Part shown: in pieces, positions 18,656 through 27,841 of the stretch
How positions within the stretch are numbered: the first letter of the stretch is position 1
Layout: each line of letters opens with the position of its first letter
Translations under genes and position numbers: made by a program
Notes under the pieces: model-generated
What the model was told of the DNA's origin: nothing
The model's input: only the letters and a program-made list of their open reading frames with translations
The model's database searches: none
Assembly: GCF_963675455.1 (NCBI RefSeq)
Contig: NZ_OY776217.1
Location: 1,598,001-1,662,000 of the forward strand
Reading direction: 5' to 3'
Length of the DNA: 64,000 nucleotides
Origin: Emcibacter sp.
GTDB lineage: Bacteria > Pseudomonadota > Alphaproteobacteria > Sphingomonadales > Emcibacteraceae

Positions 18656-19783
18656 TCAGTTCGAGGCAGTGTAGCCGTTCCGCAGATACATTTCCACATA
18701 TTGCAGCAGCAGTTTGCGGGCGATTTTTGCACTTTCGGGATCATTGCCCATGATATAGCCCTTGCTCATGCAATGCTCTCGCATGGCCTCGACCATCTCG
18801 AGACGGTCTCTGATGCGTTCCGGCCGCTCTGCTTCGGTCCGGGCCTCAAGGCGGATATCTCCCAGGGTCCAGAGGCCGTCTTCCGTCAGCTTCAGTTCGC
18901 AGGGGGCGACATTCAGGGTCGGGATGAACTGGCGCTCGTGATCGAATTCCCAGGCATGGCCGGCGCCTTCGATCAGTTCGGCGGTAACCGGACTGCCGCC
19001 CTGTTCGATTTCCCGCTCGCGGGCCGCGCAGGCGTCAAGGTTGTTGGAGGCATCTTCGGTGCCGCGGACGCTGATATAGGGAGCGCTGGTTGTCCGCCGG
19101 GTGCCCAGATCCGTGTGGCAGGGGCCGTAAAAATCAATATGCAGGGCAAAGGGATCATAGTCCTCTGCCAGTATGTCATACATGCGGCTGTCAATGGCGG
19201 CCCGGGTCGCCATGCCGCCGTAGGAAAATCCCAGAAGGCCGATCCTGTCATGGCGGATGGCCGGATGGCGGTTGAGGAATTTCAGCGCCGCATAGGCGTC
19301 GGTCATGGCGTCCACATGGCTCATTGACAGGACCCGTATCAGGTAGGGCATCTCCTGAGTGAGGCCGCGAGCGGCGAAGGAATGAATGACAAAGGCGGCC
19401 ACGCCGCGGGATTGCAGAAGTTTTGCATAGGCGATTTCCCGGCTTTCCCGGATGCTGCCGCTGCCGTGCAGGATGATCATGGCCGGCGCTGGTGTTTCGG
19501 CAGTGGCACCGTCAGGCAGATACAGGTCTCCGCGCACCGTCATGGGATATTGCGGGGCATCATCGGCAAGCAGCCAGCGGAAATCCGTCGGCGTCCGGGA
19601 GGTGAAATACAAGGTCCCCCGGTCATCCTCCGACAGCTTTTCCTTCGGGGCAGGATAGACCGGAAATTCGGGTATGATAATTTCCGGTTCCGGGTCCGTG
19701 TCCGCCCGCAATAGAGGAGCAGACAGAAGTGATGCCGCCAGCATTGTTGTCCCGGCAATCAGGGTCCGTAGAAGGGTCATCAT
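18656..19783 (-). CDS. secreted alpha/beta hydrolase (dienelactone-hydrolase-like)
   Basis: A 375-residue protein with a Sec signal peptide (residues about 1-27, ending LLRA). The fold signature is clear: MIILHGSGSIRESRE forms the oxyanion loop, the nucleophile Ser sits in G-F-S-Y-G-G, and a late G-A-G-H-A-W-E supplies the catalytic His. This is the dienelactone-hydrolase/carboxylesterase or acyl-peptidase group, and the substrate is unknown. It lies between the TonB receptor and the M20 peptidase on one strand with short gaps, so it probably processes the ligand brought in by the receptor. Confidence 0.88.
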   Translation of the reverse strand: MMTLLRTLIAGTTMLAASLLSAPLLRADTDPEPEIIIPEFPVYPAPKEKLSEDDRGTLYFTSRTPTDFRWLLADDAPQYPMTVRGDLYLPDGATAETPAPAMIILHGSGSIRESREIAYAKLLQSRGVAAFVIHSFAARGLTQEMPYLIRVLSMSHVDAMTDAYAALKFLNRHPAIRHDRIGLLGFSYGGMATRAAIDSRMYDILAEDYDPFALHIDFYGPCHTDLGTRRTTSAPYISVRGTEDASNNLDACAAREREIEQGGSPVTAELIEGAGHAWEFDHERQFIPTLNVAPCELKLTEDGLWTLGDIRLEARTEAERPERIRDRLEMVEAMREHCMSKGYIMGNDPESAKIARKLLLQYVEMYLRNGYTASN

Positions 19784-19810
19784 AATAATTGTTGCCAGTC
19801 TATCTCGATT

Positions 19811-22057
19811 TTAAAAATTCCAGATAAGCTCGACACCATAGAGTCTCGGATCATTCGGGGTACTGACAATGGTGCCAAAAAAGTCACGGGTGCTATCGAT
19901 ATATTGTTGTTTGTCAAACAGGTTGCGCACCCACGCATATATTTCCCATGTTTCATTCTCGGATAACAGACCCATCCGGGCATTGACCTGGGTCAGGGCG
20001 TCGACCTTGCCGAAGGGCACCACGCTCATATCTACAAGTGTCTTCGTGCTTTGGTTATCTTCGGTCGTATAGAAACTGCCCTGGTGGGTGATTTCCGCAC
20101 GGAGCAGGAGACGGGCATCAGTGCCGGACAACGGCGTTTCATACTGGGCGCTGGCGGCGAAAGTGAATTCAGGCGCCCGGATCAGATCATTGCCGGAGAC
20201 ATCAGCTCCTTCCGCTCCGCCACCGGGGAAGCTGCCGAATGTTGCGTCCAGCAGACCCACTGAGCCCTGCAGTTCCAGCCCATTCAGCGGCCGCCAGGTA
20301 ACTTCCGCCTCGATACCCTTGGTTTCAACATCAACATTGCCAATTCGTATTGCTGTGGCGCCAGCGCCGAGATCGACAAACTGATTTATCTGGTAGTCGT
20401 TATAGTCTGCCAGGAATGCGGAAATATTGAAGATGAGTTTATTGTCAAATAAAGCGCCTTTAAGGCCGAGTTCATAACTGCGTACGGTTTCCTTGTTGAA
20501 TTCAATACCCTGGATCAGGTCTAACTGGGTTACATAATCAAGGTTATAACCGCCGCTTTTGAAGCCGCTGCCATAACTTGCATAAACATTGACCCGGTCA
20601 CTGACAGCGTAGGAGAGGCTGGCGCGGGCGGAAACATAATCGTCGCTGTGTTCATCAACCTTCTGGTCTGTCGCGATCATGAAGATGCCTGAGAAGTCAC
20701 CGTTCAGGATCCAGTCCACGTCCTTTTTTTCGTAAGTATAACGACCACCTACATTCAGGGTCAGGCGATCTGTAATGTTATAATTGATGTCCGCATAGGC
20801 CGCATAACTGTTGGTGGTGACATCGCCTTCGTTAAAGACAGTGGTGCCGGGAGTATTACCAAGGAAAAAGGCTTGGTCCCCGTTGGTCACAATGCGGTCT
20901 GTGTCGCTGGTCTGGTGATAATAATAAAGCCCGAGGACATAACCAAGACGACTGGTATCGGGCGAAATTAACTGAAATTCCTGGGTAAACTGCTTGTAAT
21001 GATCGTAATAATCGATCTTGATCAGATCAACGGGCGAATAGTCTGTATCATTGCGATAATGGACCTTGTTATCCCGATAGGCGGTGATGGATTTCAGGGT
21101 GTGGTCGTCGGCAAATCGGTAATTCACGGTCATGCCGCCGCCATAAAGGTCGCGTTTTTCCAGCGGGTTTACGTTGTAGCTGACTTCCCGTTCTTCGGGG
21201 GCGTTGGGATCAGTGGTCGTGCCAAGGGTATCGCTCAGATTTTCACCGAGAAAGGCGAGATGGTCACTGTTCAGGCCGTCAAAGGAGAAATTTACATCCA
21301 TGTCTTCCGAGACATCAACAGCAAGCTGGGCGCGGTAGGCAATGGAGTCCCTCTCGTTCAGCTTATCTCCGTTATAGAGATTGAGGAGTGTGCCGTTGCG
21401 GGTTTGGCGCAGGACGGAAAACTTGCTTCTGACGCTGTCGCTGAGCGGGACAGAGATGTGTCCGTTTACTTCGACAGACCCCAGTGAGCCAAAATTCCCG
21501 CCTATGCGACCTTCAAACTCATCTGCCGGGGCTTTGGAAACCAGACTGATGGCGCCGGCCACGTTGTTTTTGCCGAACAGGGTGCCCTGGGGGCCGCGCA
21601 GAATTTCGATCCGCTCCAGATCGATCAGCTCCTGGTTGATAGCCGGTGACTGGCCAAGATAAACGCCATCCATATAGACGCCGACCCGGGTATCAAACCC
21701 GATGTTCCGGCTGTTGGCGCCGACACCGCGGATGGTAATCTGGGAATTGAAATCATTATTGGCGCTGATCAGCACATTGGGGATAAAGTCGGCGATTTCC
21801 CGAAGCTGATTAATGCCGGTCTGCTGAATATTATCTGCGTTAAAGGCGGAGATGGAGATGGGAACATCTGACAGGCTCTGGGCTCGTTTCTGAGACGTCA
21901 CGACAATTTCTTCATACGCCTTATCCTCGACAGTCTGAGCCTGGAGGGGAGGACATGTTGTCGTCATCAATAACGCACTAAAGGTCAGCCCCTTTTTAAA
22001 GGCATTACGGTAAAAGACTCTGGCCGCAGTCATGGCATCACCATCAGAATGGTTCAC
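19811..22057 (-). CDS. TonB-dependent outer-membrane receptor
   Basis: A 748-residue receptor. I prefer the GTG at 22057 because AAGGAA lies about 8 nt upstream, although the ATG at 22033 is also possible. A signal peptide ends near PPLQAQ and is followed by a TonB-box-like EEIVVTSQKRAQSL. The plug domain (about 60-170: DVPISISAFNADNI; ITIRGVG; VGVYMDGVYL; ERIEILRGPQGTLFGKNNVAGAI) is complete, and the 22-strand barrel ends in the C-terminal F typical of outer-membrane barrels. The substrate is unknown; no Fur box was seen, and the two downstream hydrolases argue for an organic nutrient rather than a siderophore. Confidence 0.96.
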   Translation of the reverse strand: MNHSDGDAMTAARVFYRNAFKKGLTFSALLMTTTCPPLQAQTVEDKAYEEIVVTSQKRAQSLSDVPISISAFNADNIQQTGINQLREIADFIPNVLISANNDFNSQITIRGVGANSRNIGFDTRVGVYMDGVYLGQSPAINQELIDLERIEILRGPQGTLFGKNNVAGAISLVSKAPADEFEGRIGGNFGSLGSVEVNGHISVPLSDSVRSKFSVLRQTRNGTLLNLYNGDKLNERDSIAYRAQLAVDVSEDMDVNFSFDGLNSDHLAFLGENLSDTLGTTTDPNAPEEREVSYNVNPLEKRDLYGGGMTVNYRFADDHTLKSITAYRDNKVHYRNDTDYSPVDLIKIDYYDHYKQFTQEFQLISPDTSRLGYVLGLYYYHQTSDTDRIVTNGDQAFFLGNTPGTTVFNEGDVTTNSYAAYADINYNITDRLTLNVGGRYTYEKKDVDWILNGDFSGIFMIATDQKVDEHSDDYVSARASLSYAVSDRVNVYASYGSGFKSGGYNLDYVTQLDLIQGIEFNKETVRSYELGLKGALFDNKLIFNISAFLADYNDYQINQFVDLGAGATAIRIGNVDVETKGIEAEVTWRPLNGLELQGSVGLLDATFGSFPGGGAEGADVSGNDLIRAPEFTFAASAQYETPLSGTDARLLLRAEITHQGSFYTTEDNQSTKTLVDMSVVPFGKVDALTQVNARMGLLSENETWEIYAWVRNLFDKQQYIDSTRDFFGTIVSTPNDPRLYGVELIWNF

Positions 22058-22221
22058 GATAAAATTCCTTAAACTATACTTCTAAACGAACTCAATTAAT
22101 CAATATGGAACATATTATAAGATATTTGATATACGGAATGGTTAATTCTTATAACTATATGAAAGAAAAAGAATATCCAATTTATTTTAGAACAGACCAA
22201 AAGCGGAGTAAAGCTCTGGCG

Positions 22222-24810
22222 TCAGGAGGCTTTGCTGTTTGAGAATTTTCTCATGACATTCTGAATTTCGGCAATCAGCGCCTGCATGTCTATTGGTTTC
22301 GAGACATAACCGGTCATTCCCTGAAGCAGAAATTTTTCCCGGTCCCCGTCCAGGGAATGGGCGGTCAGGGCAATTGCCGGTACATTAATAGCCCAGCTCC
22401 CCAATTCCCGTATCTCGGCAAGAGTGCGCGGTCCGTCCTTGTCAGGCATGCTGATGTCAAACAGAAACAGATCAAAGGGTTGTTCTTTTTGATGCAACCT
22501 GTTCCTGACAATATCAATGGCTTCCTGTCCACTGCTGGCCATTGTGGTCTCCATGTCAAGCGACTGGCACATTTTTTCAATGATCATCCGATTGATTTCA
22601 TTGTCGTCGACCGCCAGGATATTCAGATTATCTGCAATCGCCGTTTCCGTTTCCCTGATATCTGTCTGTACCAGTGGGGCGTCTGAGGCCTGAAGGACAA
22701 ATTCAACGGTAAAAATTGATCCCTGTCCGATAATACTCTCCGCCCGGACGGAACCCGACATTAACTCTACCAGCTGCTGGCATATGGCCAGGCCAAGACC
22801 GGTCCCCTGATATTTGTGCTCGTGATGGGCCGTGACCTGTTCAAACCGGTCAAACAGTCTGGGAAGATCTTCCTCCGGGATGCCGATACCCGTATCCCTG
22901 ACGGACAAAACGGTCCGGATTGTCCCGTTTTTTAAATCTTCCATCGCAAGATTGACGGCGATCTGGCCTTCTTCGGTGAATTTGATGGCATTGCCCACCA
23001 GATTGATCAGGATCTGCCGGTAGGCCTTGCTGTCAATTTTCACCCAGGGAGAAGCCGTATCCTTTATCGTACTGACAAGTTGCAGGTTCTTGTTTTCAGC
23101 CTGGATGGAAAGGCTCCTGATGATATCCCTGGTTGTTTCTCCCAGATTGATGCTGCTGTAATGCAATTGAAGTTTTCCCGCTTCAAGACGGGAAAGATCA
23201 AGAATATCATTGATGAGATCCAGAAGAATCCGGGAAGAATGCTCCGCCGTTTCGATATAATGTCTGGTCTTTTCATCGAGATGCTGTTTTTCCAGTATAT
23301 CCAGAATGCCAATGATGCCGTTCAGGGGTGTTCTGATTTCGTGGCTCATATTGGCAAGGAAGGCGGATTTTGCACGGTTTGCGCGTTCGGCCTCTTTTTT
23401 GGCTTTGTCGAGATCTGTCGTTCTTTTCTGAACCTTGTCTTCAAGGGATTGAAACAGGCTCTTCAACTGATGAGCCATAGCATTGAAGTCATTGGCCAGT
23501 CTGCCGATTTCATCGGAACGGCCCGTAAGTTTGCTCAGTTCCTCGTTGTCTTCGAGATCCATGAACCTGCCAAGGGCAATCTGGTTGCTGGTCTTGGCCA
23601 GTTCGGCAACCGGCCTGACGATTGTGCTTCTGACAACATGGTAGATCACACCGGAGGAAGCCAGAATAGCGAACAGCCCGATCAGAAGGACATAGAAAGC
23701 AATGGCAAAGGCCTGGTCGGAAACGATGCTTTTCGGCAATGACGTGAGGAAATACCATCCCGGACCCTTGATATGTCCGACCGCGATATATTCGCCATAA
23801 TCTTTGTTATCGATCAGGAATACATCCTGGTCTTCATGGTCTTTCACCATCCGGTATATTTTTTTCAGGTGATCATTGCCGGAGGACGGGATATCCAGAT
23901 GCTTCACCAGAGTCTGATCGCCCTGATAGGTGATGTTGGGATGGGCAATAAGTTTACCCTGATCGGTGACGATCATGTTTTTGGCATCCGGCAATCTTTC
24001 CAGAATGGCATGGTCCAGAAGTTCATTGAGCAGTATGCTGTTTCCCCAGGAACCGATATGCCTGCCCTCGATATCCATCGGCGTCATACATCCGGTTGTC
24101 CAGGTCTTGTCCGTCTGGTCGTAGATGATCGGTTGCAGGCTGGTGCACCGGGTAATCCTGTCCGGATTATTTTCCGGCAGGGTAATCTGGTTCACTTCCT
24201 CTTCTGAGAAGTCAAAATCCGCCGGGGCATCCTGTCTGTAAAATAACAGGCGATCTTCGCGGTAGGGAGCAAGGATCAATACCTTGTTGTCCGGTGTGAA
24301 AAAATAGAAGTTTGAAAAGCGGGACAGGTTGGTGTAGCCAAAATCGCGCACAATATGAAAGATGGTGAGAAGGTATTTCTTGTCATTGGCGCCAAGGTTT
24401 TCTCCGTCCGGTATAAAGGCGCCAAAACCCCGAACAGGTATGTTTTCTGAAAGGTTCATGCCGTCAAACAGGAGCGGGCTGGAGCGTCGGGTGCCGTCAC
24501 TCTGCAGGGGGAATAACTCGTCAAAATACTGGTTCAGGTTTACAGGTGCAGGATCATTCAGGCGTCTGACAAATTCGGCTTTGGCATCCTTGTGGAGCTG
24601 ATGAATATCATTAAACAGGCGGCTTTCCCGATCAATTCTCTGGCTCATATAGGTGCGGAGACTGCTCAGAAGCTGATCTTCGTAATAGTTGCGGACAAGG
24701 ATAAAAGACAGCCCGCAAACCAGGATCGTGATGGCCAGAATTGGCAGCGCGGCTTTCGCAATGGCCTTGTGGGCCAATGAGCCGTTTTTCCTGTCTTTAT
24801 CTTTACGCAT
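22222..24810 (-). CDS. hybrid sensor histidine kinase (dCACHE-HAMP-HisKA-HATPase-REC)
   Basis: An 862-residue inner-membrane sensor. A first membrane helix at about 18-38 is followed by a large periplasmic region (about 45-360) resembling a double CACHE domain that senses small molecules, a second membrane helix at about 365-390 and a HAMP linker. The phosphoacceptor His is in FLANMSHEIRTPLNGIIG; N, G1 and G2 boxes follow (NLVGNAIKF; VRDTGIGIPEEDL; GTGLGLAI). The C-terminal receiver has LAVDDNEIN, phosphoacceptor Asp in F-D-I-S-M-P and Lys in Y-V-S-K-P. No separate response regulator or Hpt protein lies adjacent, so the output partner is unknown. Codons for Leu-Leu precede the chosen ATG at 24810. 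Confidence 0.95.
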   Translation of the reverse strand: MRKDKDRKNGSLAHKAIAKAALPILAITILVCGLSFILVRNYYEDQLLSSLRTYMSQRIDRESRLFNDIHQLHKDAKAEFVRRLNDPAPVNLNQYFDELFPLQSDGTRRSSPLLFDGMNLSENIPVRGFGAFIPDGENLGANDKKYLLTIFHIVRDFGYTNLSRFSNFYFFTPDNKVLILAPYREDRLLFYRQDAPADFDFSEEEVNQITLPENNPDRITRCTSLQPIIYDQTDKTWTTGCMTPMDIEGRHIGSWGNSILLNELLDHAILERLPDAKNMIVTDQGKLIAHPNITYQGDQTLVKHLDIPSSGNDHLKKIYRMVKDHEDQDVFLIDNKDYGEYIAVGHIKGPGWYFLTSLPKSIVSDQAFAIAFYVLLIGLFAILASSGVIYHVVRSTIVRPVAELAKTSNQIALGRFMDLEDNEELSKLTGRSDEIGRLANDFNAMAHQLKSLFQSLEDKVQKRTTDLDKAKKEAERANRAKSAFLANMSHEIRTPLNGIIGILDILEKQHLDEKTRHYIETAEHSSRILLDLINDILDLSRLEAGKLQLHYSSINLGETTRDIIRSLSIQAENKNLQLVSTIKDTASPWVKIDSKAYRQILINLVGNAIKFTEEGQIAVNLAMEDLKNGTIRTVLSVRDTGIGIPEEDLPRLFDRFEQVTAHHEHKYQGTGLGLAICQQLVELMSGSVRAESIIGQGSIFTVEFVLQASDAPLVQTDIRETETAIADNLNILAVDDNEINRMIIEKMCQSLDMETTMASSGQEAIDIVRNRLHQKEQPFDLFLFDISMPDKDGPRTLAEIRELGSWAINVPAIALTAHSLDGDREKFLLQGMTGYVSKPIDMQALIAEIQNVMRKFSNSKAS

Positions 24811-24861
24811 CAACAAAATATCAAAGCCCTGTTCCCAAAACCTGTCATGCCATCAGAAGAT

Positions 24862-24878
24862 GTATATCCGTGATATAC
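24862..24878. promoter_or_regulatory. perfect palindrome upstream of the hybrid kinase
   Basis: GTATATC-CGT-GATATAC has 7-bp perfect arms and lies about 50 bp upstream of the kinase start codon, in the position expected for an operator. The protein that might bind it is unknown. Confidence 0.45.
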
Positions 24879-24922
24879 CAGAAAGCTGACCAATAAGTTA
24901 ATTCTAATTTATTCCGCTGTCT

Positions 24923-24957
24923 GGGAAATATGATCCGATTTCCCGTTTTTTGTTTTT
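24923..24957 (+). terminator. orphan plus-strand intrinsic terminator
   Basis: GGGAAAT (24923-24929) pairs with ATTTCCC (24938-24944) and is followed by GTTTTTTGTTTTT. The T-tract is only on the plus-strand side, yet both flanking genes are on the minus strand, so it has no annotated transcript to end. It could close a small RNA starting in 24817-24922, or an antisense RNA from within the kinase gene. Confidence 0.5.
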
Positions 24958-25031
24958 GTTGTCCCGGATTCCGCCTAGGTCTGAAAAATGAATCCTCTCA
25001 ATCACCGGTATGGGCTGTCGAGCCCTGAAAT

Positions 25032-25060
25032 AAAAAAAGCCCCGGCACAGGGCCGGGGCA
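25032..25060 (-). terminator. intrinsic terminator of the GntR/ABC operon
   Basis: Read on the minus strand, GCCCCGGC-CCTGT-GCCGGGGC followed by a run of seven T forms a strong GC-rich hairpin terminator, placed 50 bp after the stop codon of the ABC permease gene. Confidence 0.9.
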
Positions 25061-25109
25061 GTGGAAGATATCAGGAGTTAGCTCCCAATAGGATCTCGTT
25101 AATGCCGAC

Positions 25110-26057
25110 TCACTGGTTGCTTCGACGGCGAAGAATAGTTGCGGCATAAAGCAGGGCGGCGGCGATGGCCAGGCCGACCCAGAAGGAGGGCAGGGTGGCA
25201 CTCTGCAGAACTTCCAGGGCCTCGGTTGTTGTAATTCTTGTGCTCTCATGATCGTTTGCGTCGATAAAGGAGGCCATACTGCCCAGTTGGTTCTGCAGCC
25301 AGTTGGCCAGATATGATTTTTCGTAGAGTATATATTCGGCTACGAAGACAATGACGGGCGGAATAACGGCGGTCAACAATGGCGTACGTTTGGCTACGGC
25401 GGAGGCCAGCATCAGGTAGGCGAAGACCGGCATTGCCCACAAGCTGTACATGATCACCATGACAAATTCAGTGACAAACAGGGAAGGCAGGTTGGCTGGC
25501 GCGATAAACAGGTCCCAGGCATTATGTCCGCTAACCAGGGTAACAAGGCTGAGCAGGGCAAGCACCACGAACTGAGTGGCAAAGGTAAAAGCCAAGGCAA
25601 TCAGCGGCGTGATAAACATGTTGCTGATGATTTTTGCGGCTACAGTCTGCAGGTCGGAAACAGGCATGGATTTCCAGAACAGAATGCTGTTGTCCTTGCG
25701 TTCATCATACAGGCTTCCGAGGCTGTTGAAAACCATGTTGAACCAGGTGATGATAGCGATGAAAACACCCGCGGATAGCATGCTGGCGGCAACAATTTCC
25801 ATTCTTTTGCTCTGGATCAAGCCTTCAAACTCATCAAGCATCTCGATCAGGGAGTAATAGTTGACATCGTTGATGGTCATCTGGGTAGTTTCAAGTCCGA
25901 TGTAGCTTCCAAACAGGGCGATCAGGATCAGAAACAGGCTGATGCCGCCGCCAACCATCGGACCGTAGAACATACTGCGACGGTTTTCCCAGAATTCCCT
26001 CAGCAGGAGGGTTTTAAACGGGCTGTATCCGGTGACTTTAATAATATCGGTTTTCAT
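25110..26057 (-). CDS. ABC-2 type transporter permease
   Basis: A 315-residue integral membrane protein with about six hydrophobic helices, for example ISLFLILIALFGSYIGL, MLSAGVFIAIITWFNMVF, TLVSGHNAW and a final VGLAIAAALLYAATILRRR. The start is set by GGAGAAAG before the ATG at 26057. It is the last gene of a four-gene operon (GntR regulator, ATPase, small membrane protein, permease), the layout of YtrA-regulated ABC exporters. Such systems are often linked to cell-envelope stress or antimicrobial peptides; the actual substrate is unknown. Confidence 0.88.
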   Translation of the reverse strand: MKTDIIKVTGYSPFKTLLLREFWENRRSMFYGPMVGGGISLFLILIALFGSYIGLETTQMTINDVNYYSLIEMLDEFEGLIQSKRMEIVAASMLSAGVFIAIITWFNMVFNSLGSLYDERKDNSILFWKSMPVSDLQTVAAKIISNMFITPLIALAFTFATQFVVLALLSLVTLVSGHNAWDLFIAPANLPSLFVTEFVMVIMYSLWAMPVFAYLMLASAVAKRTPLLTAVIPPVIVFVAEYILYEKSYLANWLQNQLGSMASFIDANDHESTRITTTEALEVLQSATLPSFWVGLAIAAALLYAATILRRRSNQ

Positions 26058-26085
26058 TTTCTTTCTCCGTAAAATTCGGACAGCT

Positions 26086-26370
26086 TCAGGCGTCAAGTGT
26101 CTGTGTCATGCGACAGGTGTCCAGACTGCAGACCACGACTTGGTCGTTGACCTGTTTGTGGGACAGGCTGGCGCGACTGTTTTCGCTCCGGGCTTTGTCA
26201 AGAGCGGTGAAGCCGGTGACGGCTATGGTGAAGAGCAGTGCCGCAAGTCCCGTGTTGATCAGGATATGCAACGGTTTCAGCTTCTGTGTCCGCGCCAGTT
26301 CCAGTTCCTGATCGCGGATCAGGCCAAGAAAGCTTTGCGGTTTGATATCACTGGAAAATATGCTCTTCAT
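26086..26370 (-). CDS. small single-pass membrane protein of the ABC operon
   Basis: A 94-residue protein starting at the ATG at 26370 (GAGAAGAG upstream). A cytoplasmic, charged N-terminus (about 1-40) precedes one membrane helix (HILINTGLAALLFTIAVTGF), and the C-terminal tail contains a C-x5-C pair (CSLDTCR). I do not recognise a family. Its position between the ATPase gene (23 bp) and the permease gene (28 bp) suggests an accessory subunit of the transporter. Confidence 0.75.
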   Translation of the reverse strand: MKSIFSSDIKPQSFLGLIRDQELELARTQKLKPLHILINTGLAALLFTIAVTGFTALDKARSENSRASLSHKQVNDQVVVCSLDTCRMTQTLDA

Positions 26371-26393
26371 TTCTCTTCTCCTTGACAGCGGGG

Positions 26394-27248
26394 TCACTGT
26401 TCCCGGGTCATCAGGGTGACAAACAGGTCGGACAGACTGAGCCGTCCCACTTCACCAAGTTGTTCCAGTTCGACACGCGGACGATTGTTGAAAATCATTG
26501 TCGTCCGGCCGAGGGTTGTCTGTTCCTGCAGCGGGTCGAGGGCGCGTGCGTCGTTAATATGTTCTGCCTTCGGGTGCAGGACGAACCAGTGTTCACCAAT
26601 TTCCTCCATCGAGGTTTTGTGCATGATCCGGCCTTCCCGGATAAAGACCACGTCGGACAGGATATTCTCGATCTCGTCCACCTGGTGGGTGGTGATCAGG
26701 ATGGTTTTCTGTTCATCGAAATAGTCTTCCAGCAACTGGCTGTAGAATTTTTTCCGGTTCAGGATGTCCAGGCCGAGGGTTGGCTCGTCAAGCACCAGCA
26801 GGCTGGCGTCGATGGCCATGACCAGGGCCAGATGGACCTGGACGATCATGCCCTTTGACAGGTGGCGGATCTTTTTGTCCAGCGGCACCGTGGTGTCGGC
26901 GAGAAAGCGCAGGGCCCGCTGCCGGTCGAATTTGGGATGAACGCCTTCGACAAAGTCTATGGCCTGGTTCACCTTCATCCATTTGGGCAGGATGGCGACG
27001 TCCGAGATAAAGCAGACGTCTTTCATCAGTTCATCGCGGTTGGCATAGGGAGCCAATCCCAGGACATGCAGGTCGCCTTCATAATCGGACAGGCCGAGGA
27101 TGGTGTTGATCAGAGTGGTTTTCCCTGCACCGTTGGCGCCGATAATGCCAACGATCTGGCCCCGTTCGATATCCAGGTCGACACCTCTGAGGGCTTCGAA
27201 GGAACCGTAGTTTTTCCTCAGGTTTCTGGCTGTGATCAATGTGGTCAT
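26394..27248 (-). CDS. ABC transporter ATP-binding protein
   Basis: A 284-residue ATPase. Walker A is G-A-N-G-A-G-K-T-T at about 37-45, the Q-loop follows, the signature motif is the variant L-S-K-G-M instead of LSGGQ, and Walker B is LLVLDEPTLGLD; the switch His lies in ITTHQVDEI. The L-S-K-G-M variant is common among YtrB/EcsA-like ABC-2 ATPases. It lies 11 bp after the GntR gene on the same strand. Confidence 0.95.
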   Translation of the reverse strand: MTTLITARNLRKNYGSFEALRGVDLDIERGQIVGIIGANGAGKTTLINTILGLSDYEGDLHVLGLAPYANRDELMKDVCFISDVAILPKWMKVNQAIDFVEGVHPKFDRQRALRFLADTTVPLDKKIRHLSKGMIVQVHLALVMAIDASLLVLDEPTLGLDILNRKKFYSQLLEDYFDEQKTILITTHQVDEIENILSDVVFIREGRIMHKTSMEEIGEHWFVLHPKAEHINDARALDPLQEQTTLGRTTMIFNNRPRVELEQLGEVGRLSLSDLFVTLMTREQ

Positions 27249-27259
27249 ATCGATACCCC

Positions 27260-27625
27260 TTACGCTTGGTTTTCGGTGGATTCAGCCACCAGTTTTTTCG
27301 GGTCAAGGCCCAGACGGGCAATGCGTTTAATAATTTCGGGCCATTCGTCCCTCAGAAATTTCTGCTGTTCGGCTTTGAGCAGGTTTTCGCGGGCACCTTC
27401 AAGTACAAACATTCCAAGACCTCTTCGTTTTTCTACCAACCCCTCATCCACCAGTTCGCTGTAGGCTTTGGACGCGGTGATGGGGTTGATCTGATATTCC
27501 ACGGCGACCTTGCGGACTGAAGGAAGCATTTCGCCCTCTGCCAGGATCCCTTCCAGAATCATGGTGCGGACCTGTTCCTTCAGCTGAAGGTAAATTGGTT
27601 GGTCATTTTTCCACTGTTCTGCCAC
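27260..27625 (-). CDS. GntR family (YtrA subfamily) transcriptional regulator
   Basis: A 121-residue protein: an N-terminal GntR winged helix (PIYLQLKEQVRTMILEGIL; LPSVRKVAVEYQINPITASKAYSELVDEGLV; RRGLGMFV) with only a short helical C-terminal tail (about 75-120), as in the YtrA subfamily that regulates its own ABC operon. I place the start at the GTG at 27625 because GGAA lies 8 nt upstream; a TTG at 27631 would add two residues. It probably represses the four-gene operon through the inverted repeat at 27672-27707. Confidence 0.93.
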   Translation of the reverse strand: MAEQWKNDQPIYLQLKEQVRTMILEGILAEGEMLPSVRKVAVEYQINPITASKAYSELVDEGLVEKRRGLGMFVLEGARENLLKAEQQKFLRDEWPEIIKRIARLGLDPKKLVAESTENQA

Positions 27626-27671
27626 GGTCAAATTCCAATCTTAAAGTTTCGGCACTGTTATGCTGTTGTGG

Positions 27672-27707
27672 TGTTTAAGTGTTGTAGTAACATAATACAC
27701 CTAAACA
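27672..27707. promoter_or_regulatory. inverted repeat, probable operator of the GntR/ABC operon
   Basis: TGTTTAAGTGTTGTA (27672-27686) and TAATACACCTAAACA (27693-27707) are inverted repeats with 12 of 15 positions matching across a 6-bp spacer. It lies 47 bp upstream of the GntR start. YtrA-type GntR proteins are known to bind long inverted repeats near their own promoter, so autoregulation is the natural reading. Confidence 0.65.
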
Positions 27708-27841
27708 ACTAATGTCAACACTCTGATTTTAAAAATTTATATAACCATTATATTTCAATATGTTACAGGTATATTATTTACTCGAAAGGGACGGTTCAGG
27801 GTGTTATAGTCGGGGGCATACAGGGCAAATCGAGTATTAAA

